From contig WTXG01000090.1 in the NCBI GenBank assembly GCA_022496185.1, forward strand, positions 80,645 to 144,644: 64,000 bases of DNA. The letters are read 5' to 3'. The stretch comes from Multifurca ochricompacta. Its lineage: Eukaryota; Basidiomycota; Agaricomycetes; Russulales; Russulaceae. The notes under the pieces are model-generated. The model did not search any database and was not told the origin of the DNA. It saw only the letters and a program-made list of their open reading frames with translations. The translations under genes were made by a program, and so were the position numbers. Below, in pieces: positions 10,994-23,043 of this stretch; position 1 is the stretch's first letter, and every line of letters begins with the position of its first letter.

Positions 10994-11108
10994 TCAGGCC
11001 AAATTAGGGTCCGCAATAGACGTTGCCGACCAAGGGGCGACAGAAAAAACTGGAGCTGAGGTCGAAGAAGAAAGAGATAACTGTCCAAAAGGCGTAAGAT
11101 CATATTGG
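10994..11108 (-). pseudogene. C-terminal remnant of a DUF6535 gene, cut by the duplication edge
   Basis: Read leftward, this gives DLTPFGQLSLSSSTSAPVF and so on, ending ADPNLA-stop. It matches the last 37 codons of gene I (35085 on) almost residue for residue. Homology to gene I ends abruptly at about 11108, so the duplication breakpoint lies inside this coding sequence. No start codon or upstream exon is present. Confidence 0.9.
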
Positions 11109-12261
11109 TGAAAAGATTATGAGGGTCAAATAGGGGTACGCGCGTGTAAGTCTTTTTGAAAGGAAAAAGAATACAATACTCTGGATTCGTTATTCGCTTT
11201 TTCAAGCCTTTTTTATACAATTTACACTACAGTTAATTTCAATACGAGTATAAGAGTTTTGTAAATAGGGAGTAAATGAGACATTTTATCCTGTGACTTT
11301 TCAATTTTGTCGCGCTTGTATCAGTTAGATAAAATAATCAAGATAAAATAAATGTTAATCTCTTGTAACCATAAACTTTTTAACCATAGAGTCTGTAGAA
11401 TCAAATGTGAGACGCAAACAAGATCGAAGTTCATCGTCCCTGAGGGGCGCGCCAAAAATTAATTGTTCTAGCCCAAGGCTAGAAATTTTGACGACTGTGG
11501 TGCGTTTTTGCGCTCCTCCAGGTCGTCGATGGATCGTAATCCATCACAACTGCACATGGGAGTGTAAGGAAGGTGTGAGCGTTGGGCATGAAACCTTCGG
11601 CCTCCTCCACTTTTAGCTAACTCTTCGTACGAGCCCTGGACTATAAATTTTCTGATTATTAGATCTCATTTTTAGACACTCTTACTATACTTCAAAGCGT
11701 TTAATGCATGGTGCGAGTTTCAAGTTTAATCTTATCAGCTACAATCATACTGTCTGTACTCCGGGCCGGCTTCCCGTCCATTCCCTACGATCAATTTTCT
11801 CATTTTCTTCACTCTTTACCGTCTCTTTCATATCTTAACCATCGCCTGCACTTCGCCTGCACTTCACCATCTTCAGGACCTGGTTCTTACCCTCCTTGTC
11901 TCTTTCCACCTTAACAAATTCACCATCTATGGCTTTCTTTTATTATACCACTCTTTTCAAAATCTGGACTCTGAACAAGTATATAAAGGTATCTATACTG
12001 CTTGTAGTAGGGCCAGCAACCAGCAATCTAGCTTCTCTCTCTCTCTCTCTCTTTTTGTGTGCAAAAGAACAGCTATTGAACAAGGCGTAAGGTCAATCGG
12101 AACCATTGGCACCGTCATCAGTAACATTCAGCACGATCCTACTCTCATCGACTTCATTGTGTCGTGCGGGCTCATCTCTTTCTTCCTCATAACTCACTGC
12201 TCACCTTACTCTTCAGGGAACAGGCTTTGCTTCGCACTCACCGCGGATAGACTCCGCACAG
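11109..12261. other. Unique spacer with promoter-like DNA and a (CT)n tract
   Basis: AT-rich DNA separates the duplication edge from pseudogene F. About 11700-12260 resembles 40780-40910 (shared CCGGGCCG, CCCGTCCATTCC, CGCACTCACCGCGGAT). It contains GTATATAAAGG at about 11980 and a (CT)n run at about 12033-12052. I see no gene. Confidence 0.45.
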
Positions 12262-12915
12262 TACGAATCCGAGCTCGCTTGTGTGGTGCATATCGTGGCT
12301 GAGTAACCTTGATATATCGACGCGCCCATTACTGTAGCAGTGTTGCCAGCAGTGCACAAGTAAGACTTATCACGAAGCTCAAGAACCAAAGTGCATTGAC
12401 CCAAACTGCATACTTCGGTGGAGAGAATGTCGGCGGATTAGCCAGAGTGGGAGGAGTATGTGCTTGAGTTGTGCTGGCATTGGAAATGACTTGGTAGATA
12501 CTCTGTAGGTAGAATGCAGAGGTATCCTGGGAGTTTGGGCGGATGTCCTGGATGGACACGGCAAGTAATGCTGCAACTCCGGCAGAGAATAGACCAGTCT
12601 GCGAGGCTTAAGGTGTGTCACACGGAGAGTGGTAATGTGACTCACGAAAACGAGGATCCCATCTGCATCAGCTTTCCAACTCTCTGCCGCCTTCTCGTCA
12701 TGTTCCTTTGCAAGATTTAGATACATGCTAAATGTCGGTCCAGAGCTATCGGCAAAGGTGGACTCCCTCATCGATGTCTGATTTTGTGCTGAGTAATGAC
12801 GGTGGCCTGTACAAGGTAGTCGAACTTGAGATTATGTTTGACTGGAAGATAACATACCTGGGTCATTCCCTTCCTCCGGTACATACTCGGGACCAAACAT
12901 TTGGTGTTGAGACAT
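12262..12915 (-). pseudogene. DUF6535 pseudogene F (5' fragment of an A-type gene)
   Basis: Exon 1 (12858-12915), exon 2 (12646-12806) and the start of exon 3 (up to 12598) match gene A closely, with both splice sites preserved. The frame is broken by a nonsense codon: CAA (Gln, in LLQQWARRY) has become TAA at 12329-12331. Homology to A then stops at about 12262, where unrelated DNA begins. Only the leader and first two membrane segments remain. The fragment and the spacer behind it form the third copy of the A-type/D-type module. Confidence 0.9.
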
Positions 12916-13862
12916 TGAGGGTTGCGTGGGGGTATGGCAGGTAACAGGTCACTCTCACTTCTCGCTTATAGAAGACGCCACGGAGGCACGTGAACCACTC
13001 AAGCGCCCATCTACACTTCAGTTCGGATTCAGGTATTTATGATCACTCCAGTAGACCCATTCGCAGTCATAGTAATATGATCTTAAGATACCTAGTCAGC
13101 CAGTCAGCTTGTAGCTGTCGTCATATTTATGCGCCTTTTCCTACCAGGCCGGTAGCAACCGGGTTAATCGGAAAGCGGACAGCCGGGTTTCCGCGTGATC
13201 GTGATAAACAAGTAACTGACTCAGAGATTATCTTTCATTCCTCCAGGGCAAGAGAACAATTCATCGGAGTGTACTCCATGTCACAATTGCTAACAAGTCG
13301 CCGAGCATGGGTGCAATCGAAAATATCGGTCATCTTTCTGATCCACTAGCGCTTTACTGATATACACTCATAACGGGAAATGTGGTGAACGATCTGTGGG
13401 CCACGTCAGGGAAAAGATGGTCTTCATTGATACAGATGATTTCATGAAAAGCGGTTGGAGAAAAAACAGTGAAGGAAGGGAGATACCTGGGAGGTATACA
13501 TTTGGAAGGCGGATCAGATACGACGGAGGGGAAAAACATTCTCATTTCTACTTTGGAGTGACAGAGTTCCTAAGACGTGAGGCTTAACACACTGAAGGAA
13601 ACAGGAAAATACAAAGTCCATGGAACAGTGGGAAGGTACGGGCCTTCAAATCTTGTCGACAGTGATGTGAGTGTGAAACTTGGATTGAGATAGCGTTGAT
13701 TTACTCTAATAGGTTCCGCAGCCAGGCACATGGCACGTTAGGATTGGGAGTGAATAGGAATAAGAGTACAGTCGAGAATTTGTGTTGTTCAGAGTCTGAT
13801 TCGAGACAGGTGAGAGCAGCCCATGAGCTGAAGTGGGAGGAGGGACAGAGGCTAAAGCGCTA
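12916..13862. other. Spacer, third copy of the A-D intergenic region
   Basis: Homologous to 1674-2454 and 25125-25905, but more diverged from them than those two are from each other. No gene is supported. Confidence 0.6.
12987..12992. promoter_or_regulatory. CACGTG box 72 bp upstream of pseudogene F
   Basis: Same box and spacing as upstream of A and B. The gene behind it is dead, so any activity would be vestigial. Confidence 0.3.
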
Positions 13863-15968
13863 TCATGTTCGAGGGTAGGAAGCATTCAATCCATTTTTCG
13901 TCGAACCAGCAATACCTTCTGGAATGCGCGACGTTGAATCCGAAATACCATGACGATGGCCTTCGACGCCGCACAAAGGATACGATGACGGTGAAAGTAG
14001 AACCGGATTTTCGTCAGCGGTAGAGGCAGAGAACGCAGTCGGCGCAGCATTCGTTCCTTCGTGTAGATCGATGAAAGCATGTCGAATGTGTCTAAGAAGA
14101 AATATCGAAATTGATTCGAGGCGGTCATCCTTGGCATTTTGGGCCTTCAGCACAACTTCATTCCAAAGTGAACAGAAATCGTGTTGAAGCCCTGGAACGG
14201 TGTCTCGCGTGTTGAATTCACAAACCGATTTGAGTGATTTCGAACGCCAGCCCGCGCCGACGGTCCAACCATACTTGGCATAGTCACGAAACGTGCGCCT
14301 CGAAATGTCGATTAAGCTGGCAAGAACCATGCTATCCCCGTGACCAATGTACTTCACGAGCACACCTTTCGTGATCCCCAAGTGGTCGGTGGCGAGTTCG
14401 AACCAGCGATCGTCGTACTCTTTCGTGCTTGCCAAGATTACCGAGATAACGCAACGTGCATGATATCCAACGAACGCGCTTTGATAACTAATCCTCATTA
14501 GAAATTGCCCGAATTCAACCGACTTAAGAAGGCCATTCCACTCTCTGTAGAGAACAGGTTCGAAAATGGCCCAATTAATAGGAAGGGATGCCACATTCAT
14601 TGCCTTCGTGCAAAGGGCGATCCGTCGTTGCCTCACTGACTCGGTCACCAAATTCGATGTCAGTGTACGATGCATTAACCCAATCAATGCCTGTGTCATC
14701 GCCCCGCCGTTCGGCGCCTTGAACGCTTCCAAGGGTTCTGGGATAAGCGACGAGCTGCAAAAGCCGGGTATGCCTGCAAAGAACTGCTCTAATTCGTGAT
14801 CCTCATCCAACGACTCCAGTGTCCATATTAAAGCCCGACCATCGATCTCCGATGAAAGCTTTTGAGCTGATTCTTCAGCCGCCTTCCCTATACCGTGTAG
14901 ACACCATCGACTATAACGGTCCTTCACGTCCCCAAGGCGATCCCAAGTTGCATAGCTAAAGCAACTAAAAGCTGAGAACCACCTGAGAATTTGGAAGACA
15001 ACGAGTAGTGTGCCTGCATAAAGGAACCAGGCCGACTCCGATAGTGGCGCATAATATGGGCTATCATGCCGAAAGATTGGCATCAGCGTGACACATATGT
15101 ATAAACCTGTGCATATCCCAACCCAGCACATCACAACTTTGAAAACTGTGTGATTCACATTGAACAAGAAAACAACAAGGCCTGCAAAGAAGAGGAAAAG
15201 GGAAAGGTGAATCAGTGTGGGCAACGCTTCAACCGCCCAAGGCAAGTGCAACTTGTCGACGCCTTCTGCAAAGAATGCACGAATACGAGCTCGCTTATGT
15301 GGACTGTAACGTGGCTGGGTGACCTTCACATATCGACGTGCCCACTGCTGTAATAATGTCGCCAGCATGGCACAAGTAAGACTGATAGCCAAGCTCAGGA
15401 ACCAGAGTGAATTGACCCAGACGGCGGATGCCGATGGAGAGAATTGAGATGGATCGGGTAGTGTAGAAGGGATGGAGACATGAGAGCCATTAGCGCTAGC
15501 GAGGAGCTGGTAAATGTTTGCGAGATAGAAAGCAGAGGTGTCTTGGGAGTTTTGTTTGAGATCTTGGATGGATACGGCGATTAATGCGGCAACGGCAGCG
15601 GAAAATAGACCAGTCTACAATATTATGATTGACATGAGAGAAAACAAGGAGAGATGGGGGGTGATAAGGAGACGCACGAAAACGAGGATGCCATCGGCAT
15701 CTGCTTTCCAGATCTCTGCCATCTTCTTGTCTTCATCGGCTGTCATCTCGACATACATGTTAAAAAGAGGCCCTGATCCATCCACAAAATCAGATCTTCC
15801 CCAGATTGGTTGTTTTTGTGCCAATTGAGGGGGATATTGATAGCGAAGATCAGCTGTGAGCAGATGTTGGTTAGGGACAAAAAGCGGGTCGAGGTGAGAT
15901 AGAATACCTGTGTCGATGGCTCCCTCTGATAGATTTGGTATGTTAATAGTTGTGTGAGGTTGAGACAT
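13863..15968 (-). CDS. DUF6535 membrane protein, gene D (intact, short tail)
   Basis: Three exons: 15908-15968, 15678-15853 and 13863-15614, giving 662 residues. Intron 1 (54 bp, GTATTC...CACAG) is a multiple of three and has no stop, so a retained-intron form would also be readable. Exon 2 ends in ADADGILVF. Exon 3 opens with the first membrane segment (TGLFSAAVAALIAVSIQDL), followed by WVNSLWFLSLAISLTCAML, the QQWARRYVKVTQP loop and three more hydrophobic segments. SEIDGRALIW, DEDHELEQFFAGIPGF and SSYPLCGVEGHR follow. The Ser/Thr-rich tail is much shorter than in E or J: a frame change near 13870 relative to pseudogenes C and H brings an early TGA. It is the only intact member of its subgroup here. 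Function is unknown. Confidence 0.88.
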
Positions 15969-16375
15969 TGAATATGAGGAGTAAGTATGGTGTTAGAGAT
16001 GAGGCAGGAAGGTGAGTGTGGCAGCAACGTTGGGAACATGAGGCAATATGTTGAACGCCGCACAAATGAATTAAATGAGCGCTTAAAGCGACTGACTGAA
16101 TTCGAGAAAGCATTGAGAATCGCATGCATGCAAAAGTGTTGTTGGTTGGGATGCCAACTGGCCCTTTGCAGACTTTCTTTTCCCCTTAGTTGGGTTTTTA
16201 TCACGGCGGCCTCACCCACCAACCGCTTTGTTGTTCCCCTTATCAGAGGAGCAGAAGCAGAGCTCATGATCATCCGCGGCATTCATCACGTGCAGTTCCA
16301 GTTCAAGAAAGAAGCACGTGAATATCTCGTGACTCATGGCCCCATTTTGACATGCCTTCCTTGCCCCTTGCGCGC
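15969..16375. promoter_or_regulatory. Upstream region of gene D with two CACGTG boxes
   Basis: No gene. CACGTG occurs at about 16288 and 16314, some 320-350 bp before the start codon. The region ends at the target duplication TTGCGCGC (16368-16375) of the next transposon. Confidence 0.4.
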
Positions 16376-17121
16376 TAGGGTTGCGGAAAATATTCGAGGC
16401 CAATATTTTACTGGTAATTTACAGAGGGTCTGATGGGAAGGTGGTAATTTACTGTAATTTACCGGTAAAAAATCCACGTGATACTTTCACGTGATGTTTT
16501 CAATATAATTCCATTTCCATCGAGAAGTCGTTGTCTAGGGGCTCTCCAAGAGCTTCTGGAGGGTTAGGAGCAGCCACAGAAATGTCACTTGATGGTTCAT
16601 CAGAAAGAGCTGCTGCAAGACACTGAGATGACAGATCAATGGTTGGTGAGACCTCAAGAGAAAGTTCAGGATGGAACATCTCAAGATTCGGCTCATCCAA
16701 CCAACTATCATCCTTATCACCATCCGGATTCTCATCCAGTTTGCCATCTGACTTTGAAAAGTGTTCTTGAGTCAAACTGAAGTGCAAGCTACAGAAGTAC
16801 TGTCTTTAAATACTGTAAAGAGCATGCTGTGCTATGGTCATAAGGATTGTATCTTAATCATAATAAACGAGTGGAATGTTAGTAAGTATATTACAATGCA
16901 CCGGCAACACCGGTCACCTCCAGTCCGGCTTACCCTGATCCGTTCCTGGCTCAACAGCTCGCTTGTATATTTGGTTTAGTTAACTCATATATTAGTCACG
17001 TTGGCACGTGACCTGGTAAATTACTACTCCCACAGCGACCCAGTAAATTACCAGTAAATTACCGGTAAATTACCGGTAAATAATGGGTTCGTAAAAAGTA
17101 CCTATTTTTTCCGCAACCCTA
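16376..17121. mobile_element. Non-autonomous hAT element, second family (746 bp)
   Basis: The ends are TAGGGTTGCGGAAAA and its inverse TTTTCCGCAACCCTA. They are flanked by a perfect 8-bp duplication TTGCGCGC (16368-16375 and 17122-17129). Both subterminal regions carry repeated GGTAATTTAC / GGTAAATTAC motifs, as expected for transposase binding. Inside, on the minus strand, is a short acidic frame (16500-16787) ending NDFSMEMELY. The sister element at 33476 has the same frame broken, so this is a relic rather than a gene. No transposase catalytic region is present. Confidence 0.92.
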
Positions 17122-17591
17122 TTGCGCGCCCCCTTGCCCATACGGTGACAGGTTCATGGCCTGTCCATCTCTGGACGCAACTCGCATGCAATTTACAGTC
17201 CCTCCTGATGTGCACTGCCTAACTCTACGCAGACAATTGAAGTGGAGCAGCTGTTAAAACTCTTAGGATGACGAAGTATGGCACATGGCATGATATATGT
17301 GAGAGGAAAGGGAGCAGAAGCGTAATGGACATGAGAGCCACCATTACTAGAATTATTTACTGGCCCATTATCCACAGCTTATAAACTCCCATTTTTCGCA
17401 TTTTACTCAAGATGGCATTAACGCTGAAGGCTTAATAACGCTGGCGCGTACAACTTCACACGAACGGTATAGGTATTTCATTCATTTCATATATAGCACA
17501 TGGAGAACCCTATATATGCTACACTCGCAGCAAGATAAAGTACATCAGAACTTACAACCAACTCTCAAAAGTCATGGCAAACGTCAACACG
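17122..17591. other. Spacer, no gene
   Basis: Lies between the transposon and the 3' end of gene G. It includes the right target duplication (17122-17129). Nothing else was recognised. Confidence 0.5.
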
Positions 17592-20421
17592 CTACGCCTC
17601 AACCTTATCAGTAGTTTCAGAGAGTGAACCATGAATTCCATCAGGAGAACCAGATGAAACTTTATTTTCCTCCTCAGAAGCTGACATAGTTAACTGAAGT
17701 GGATAAACGGGTGCCTCGATTGGAGTGGGAACAATGTGGTTCTGAGAGTTGCCGTACACTCCAACAACTGCTGGATCATTTTCTGTTCTGTCTGGGTCAG
17801 ATGTAAATGCCTCTTGTTGAGCAGCGACGGAAAATGCGGTGGCCGAGTTTGAGGAAAGAGATATCTGTCCAGAAGGCATATGAGCAGATTGGATCACCGA
17901 AGAGTTTGAAGGTGTTCGCATGTTTGCACGAATTGTGTTGCTGGGAATAGAAACTGGGAAAGATAAAGGCGGTGTATCAGGGGTGAAGGAAGGAGGGATG
18001 CTGGTTCGTTCCTCAGTTTGTTGATGAACAATGGTGTCATTGGACATGGGACTAGATGCGAGCGGAACGAGGGAGGGAGAGGCTGCCTGAGTGGAATGAA
18101 GTATCAAGTTGGTGGTCAAGGTACCAGCGATTCCTTGTATTACATTAGCGATGGGAGAATCCAAGGAAGTGCCATGAAGGTGGTGAGTTCCAATATTCAT
18201 ACCGGTGTCAAGAATGATTGGGTGGGATGATGTGTCTGCCGGGGTAAAGCGTTGCTGAACTGTCATCCCTTTGTCAGTTGAAGTATTGCCCATTAGGTGT
18301 GCATCGATTTGTTCTAGATTCTGATGATGCGAGGATGGTAGATCAGGATCAGGTGAGCCAGAAAGGGGGACAGGGGTGGGAACGGGGCCATGGTGATGTG
18401 GGATAGCGGCGGACAAGGTGTCGGAGGCGTGAGGAGTTGAACGGGAACGATGTTCTTCGTTGTTGCACAAAGGATATGAGGATAGAATAATGTCATTAGA
18501 ACCAGTTGAGACAGCATCCAAGTCTGTGCCTTGATGTAAAGCGACGTAAAGATGTGGGATATGGTGAAGGATATCAAGGCAGTGATGTTTGGTGCGATCA
18601 TCCTCAGAATTCCGCGCTTCTCGAACAATTTGATTCCGCAGATCACAGAAGTCATGTTGCAATTCAGGAAGTGCATTTTGTATATCAAATTTGGAAACTG
18701 ATCGAAGAGTGGCTTCTGCCGTCCAAGGAGGATAGCCATTCTTTGAATGGAAATGAAGCATATGCCGAGTAATGTGGAGCAAATTGGCAAGGTATATACT
18801 ATCTCCGTGCGCAAGGTAGTTTTCAACCTCCGATTTCGAGACACCCAATTGCTTAGTAACCAGTTTAAACCAAAGATCACCACGATCCTTTGATCCTGCT
18901 ATGATCTTCGAAATCGCCAATTTCGAATAGTAAGCAACGAGCGGGTCATTGTAAGTAGCTCCATTCAGCAAGAGGCCAGACTCGACAGATCTAAAGAATC
19001 CATCTTGATTGCCCCAGAAAGCCAGGTCAACGGTGTCCTCACTGATAGGAAGGCACTTGGGTTCTTGTCCCATGGCCACCTCGAATATGACGACCCGTCG
19101 CTGTTTGACGGACTCATCGACCAGGTTTGATGACCAAGTACGCTGCATTAGTCTAATTAAAGATTTAGACATCTTCTTACTGTCTGCGGCATTGAAAGCT
19201 TGCTGAGGATTCTTGACAACCGTTGATCGGAAAAAGCCAGGGATGCCCGCAAAGAACTGCTCCAGTTCATGGTCTTCATCAGAGCATTCAAGTGTCCACA
19301 TCAACGCACGACCGTCAATCTCTGATGACAGCTTTAAAGCAGTTTGTTCCACCGTCTTCCCTAGACCATCTGAGAGCCAATCCGAACAGTACCCCAGGAG
19401 CCATTTCATCCGAAGGATCACAGACCTTCTCAAACATGTGAATGACCCAATGAGCATGAGAATGACGAGGAATATAAAAGATATGGTAGCAAAAAGATAA
19501 AATGCCCATGACGAAAGTGGCGAATAAAAGGGACTATCAGGCCGAAAGATTGGCATCAACGTGATGCATCCATATATCGCTGCGCAGAGCGCAACCCACC
19601 AAACAACCACTCTGAAGATTGTGTAGTCGGTATTGAATAGAAAGACGAGAAGGCCAGCGAAAAAGAGAAAAAGAGAAAGATGTAGAAGTGCTGGCAGGAC
19701 ATCAACTACCCATGGGAGGTGTAACTTGTCCACACCTTCAGCAAAGAATGTACGAATCCGAGCTCGCTTGTGTGGTGCATATCGTGGCTGAGTAACTTTG
19801 ATATATCGACGCGCCCATTGCTGTAGCAGTGTTGCCAGCAGTGCACAAGTAAGACTTATAACGAAGCTCAAGAACCACAGGGCATTAACCCAAACTGCAT
19901 ATTTCGGTGGAGAGAATGCCGGGGGACTAGCCAGAGTGAGAGGAGTAGGTGCTTGAGTTGTGTTGGCATTAGCAATGACTTGGTAAATACTCTGTAGGTA
20001 GAATGCCGACGTATCCTGGGAGTTTGGGCGGATGTCCTGGATGGACACGGCAAGTAATGCTGCAACTCCAGCAGAGAATAGACCAGTCTGCGAGGCTTAA
20101 GGTGTGTCACATGGAGAGTGGTGATATGACTCACGAAAATCAGTATCCCATCAGCGTCCGCTGTCCAACGCTTTGCCATATTCTCGTCTTCGTCCTTTGC
20201 CAAATTAAGATACATGGAAAAAATTGGACCAGAGCTATCGGCAAAGGTGGACTCCCCTTCGACGCCTGATTTTGTGCTGGCGGAGGCGGGTAACCACCAC
20301 GACCTATACATGTGGATAAACAAGCATAGGACGATATTGACTGGGGGGGTAACCTACCTGTGTCAATCCTTTCCTCGGGTCCATTTTCGACATCATCCGC
20401 ATGACTAGCATTTAGAGGCAT
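17592..20421 (-). CDS. DUF6535 membrane protein, gene G (A-type, frame shift near the N-terminus)
   Basis: Exon 3 (17592-20087) is open for 831 codons and shows the full family plan: SIQDIRPNSQDTSAFYL, membrane segments, DEDHELEQFF, SSYPLCNNEEHR and a long Ser/Thr/Pro tail. Exon 2 is 20135-20303 and exon 1 is 20358-20421. Exons 1 and 2 together are 233 nt, one short of a full frame, because one base is missing near 20258 relative to gene B. The conserved ESTFADSSGP...ADADGILIF can still be read in phase with exon 3 from an ATG at 20311, just inside the predicted intron 1, giving 890 residues. So the gene is either functional with a changed leader, slightly broken, or mis-assembled by one base. 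Confidence 0.75.
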
Positions 20422-21093
20422 TTATGAGAGAAGAAATTTAAGTATTTGGTAGGTCTTCACTACCAGGAGGTTAAAGAACAAGAGTACCGCATGTACACCT
20501 CCCCTTGAGGTCGATATAAATAACAAGCACCAACTTTGCATCGTGGTGGCCACGTGCACTGGTTAACTTGAACTAAAAGGTGTGGCCGAAATAATTCATC
20601 AAATTGGAAGGAGCACACGAAGTTTGTCAATGCGTACTACACCGTATGATGGCCCACGAGTACGAGTGGGTGTACCAACAGACAGCTTCCAAGGCCCCGA
20701 GAGTGCTTCGGGGGTAGTCCCCGGGGCGTGATAATCGATATGTTGAGAGATGTAGACCAGAACAGAGGAGAAAAGTAAATCGTATACTGACATTAGATAC
20801 TGTTACTGTACCTTAGCATCAAGTTCATGTATACGCTGACTTTGAGGAGAAGGAAAGTTGTATAGTGACAAAAAATGGCCCTGTCTCTCAATAATTCCGA
20901 AGATATGGCAAAAGGATTTCCTGGTGATGGATGATAAGAAAGCGATAGATAATGTAGAGTTGCCTGAATATACAGAGATTCTGCTGTCTGATAAAGATGG
21001 AGGAGAGGAGTGAGTGTGAGTCGTAAGGTTACTAGTAGCTCGGGCCGGGCACTAGGCCCGACATTTCCGCTTTTGCCCACACCTTACTCGCAT
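20422..21093. other. Spacer with possible LTR-like relic at about 20600-20830
   Basis: No gene. Read on the minus strand, about 20600-20830 resembles the middle of fungal Ty1/copia LTRs by recall only (CCCGGGGACTACCCCCGAAG, ACACCCACTCGTACTCGTGG). No LTR ends or target duplication were identified. Confidence 0.25.
20551..20556. promoter_or_regulatory. CACGTG box upstream of gene G
   Basis: Lies 130 bp before the first ATG of gene G, in DNA that is not part of the recent duplication. A regulatory role is inferred from its recurrence upstream of A, B and I. Confidence 0.3.
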
Positions 21094-21105
21094 GCTCACC
21101 CACTT

Positions 21106-21541
21106 TCCTAGTCGAATGCCCCTTGTATGCCCAAGCGCGGGCAACATGGATGCTTACCCCACAGGATCTGGACGACCTCACGGTACCTCAGATCTTCAAC
21201 CAGTGGGGAGTCGTTGGCCACCTACTGGAGTTCTTGCAAGAGACGCGGGCTTTCTTTAAGCCCATCTCCTCGCGCCGACCCTGGGAGCCTGATTGAGTTT
21301 GTGTTTCGGCGGACTTGGCCTTAATGTGAGTTCTCTCTCTCTTCTTTCTTGAACGGTCTCTGTTTTAGACAGCCTCTCTACTGTACGTCTATACTTTGAT
21401 TTTTCCTTCTGTGTTTTTCACCACATCCTTGTCAACTCTCCCTGCTGTTCGTAGTACTAGTAGTTACATTTTACCCTGATGTAGCCGTGCGATTGGGCAC
21501 CGTCCCGCAAGCGCGTCAATAAACTCGATTCCAAAAAAAAA
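21106..21541 (+). mobile_element. 5'-truncated LINE (non-LTR retrotransposon) fragment
   Basis: Flanked by a 12-bp target duplication GCTCACCCACTT (21094-21105 and 21542-21553) and ending in a short poly(A). The body encodes, in broken frame, the C-terminal end of a LINE ORF2 with LLEFL, AFFKPISS and similar. The 3' end (CCTGATGTAGCC, CGATTGGGC, GCAAGCGCGTCAATAAA) matches the second LINE fragment at 27754-28241. Target-primed insertion with 5' truncation explains the structure. Confidence 0.88.
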
Positions 21542-21553
21542 GCTCACCCACTT

Positions 21554-23043
21554 GTCATTATTGTAAATACGTTCTTGGCTCCACATTATAGATTATTGAT
21601 AATTTTTTGACCTTCTGAGAACGGGGGAATAACGACAGTCTTGGTCTCATACTTATTGAGACGGGCCATTAGCGACCGGCTCCTGGGTGGACTCAATCTT
21701 ATGATTGTGATAAGATAAGATAATCCAAAGTGTGGATCTTGTCAATTAAATAGTCAGAGTTCTCTCCTTATTTTCATCGTCTTTTAGTAGTATATAAGGA
21801 CTCTGTTCTGTACGCGTTCACTTCATTTTTGATCACAATAACTGAACTGAATTTTCATTCGTTTTAGATTATCTTTACCATATTTAGCTAACGCGTAGTA
21901 AGTGGCTAAACCCTTTTTACCCCTGCACGTTCAACATACGCGTAACAGTTACCCTCAATGGCCCACAGAGAAGCTTTCAATCTCATCATGTTATTCCTCC
22001 ACTTAATAAATATCTCATTGGGATGATTATGGACACAAAAGAAGACAAGTGGAGACACGCAAGTGGATTTAGAGGTGGAAGTGAAGCAAGACTCTGGTTT
22101 GATACAAGCGAAACTAATAGGTTTTCTATACAGTTTATGCAATAGGAGTCAAATAGGAGACATAATACAAAGGAGTCGAAGCAGAAAGCCAAAAGCACTA
22201 GGGGTTCATACAATGTAAACTACAAGTCCTTTAGAATGAAATGTAACGCGTGCGATGCTGAGTAAAAGGAGGTGCGCAATAGAATGATTAACTGTAACAG
22301 ATTTAAGTCGCGCTTGAATAAAATATAACCGGAATAACGAAATGGAAAGGTAAAATGCATTAACTCTTCCGAACATGAAACCATAGAATTTTGAGTGGTG
22401 TCCAAAGAATTAAGCTTGTCCGATTTGCACGTCTTGAGATCCAGATCCATCACTCATGCCCTTCTTGCAAAATTGCACGACGTGAATAATCGGTTACAAT
22501 GCTAAGCCCATGGAAAAAATTGACTTATCTGGCACCAGGACCTTTGCAATCCAAAAATCCCACATGCGCCAAGAGTTAGATGAAGTGAGCATATCTTGTT
22601 GAGAAGCTGGAGAAAACGCAGAGTGCCGGGTTTGGGAAAACAAATATTTATCATAAAGGTATATATGGACGAATTGGACTAGAAAGGACTCGGACGCGTG
22701 TCCCCCCTGGATGGGCCGCTGGGAAGAGGATTCGTTAAGGATGGGGGTGGCATCCATGTAAGGTACAGTAGCAGTAAAAAATACAATAGAAGGACGACGA
22801 GCCGGTCCCGGGCACGTTGCAAGGAGACGTTTCTGCCAAAGAACGGGGTAGAGGCGAGAGGAGCGAGGCTGCCTCAGCGGAAGACAATGACCTCCATAAT
22901 TCACAAAAAATAACCAGGGTGATAAAATGGGATATTGCGCTGGCTGGGGTAAACTGTCCCAATATCGGGCACACGAGGTCTCGTTGATTGAGTCTGGATT
23001 TCGTGGATGCGAGGATGATCAGGTGTGCTAGATGTGGTGATAA
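21554..23043. other. Spacer; right part is decayed C-terminal tail of gene B
   Basis: About 22690-23040, read on the minus strand, still resembles the Ser/Pro-rich tail of gene G (for example STQAASPSLVPLASS in G against SAEAASLLSPLPRS here), but lies beyond B's stop codon in broken frames. The rest is AT-rich with no recognised feature; a TATA-like TAGTATATAAGG occurs at about 21787. Confidence 0.5.

Larger units (their letters stand above)
1..11108. repeat. Segmental duplication, copy 1 (continues left of window)
   Basis: This block is nearly identical, in the same orientation, to 23450-35198. Position 1 aligns with 23450. The offset starts at 23449 and shifts only at discrete indels. The right edge is seen directly: homology stops at about 11108, inside what is still a coding exon in the other copy (gene I). 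The left edge lies outside the window. Copy-specific differences are a 588-bp hAT insertion here (4143-4730), and a 90-bp deletion, a LINE fragment and a 760-bp hAT element in the other copy. Confidence 0.95.
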
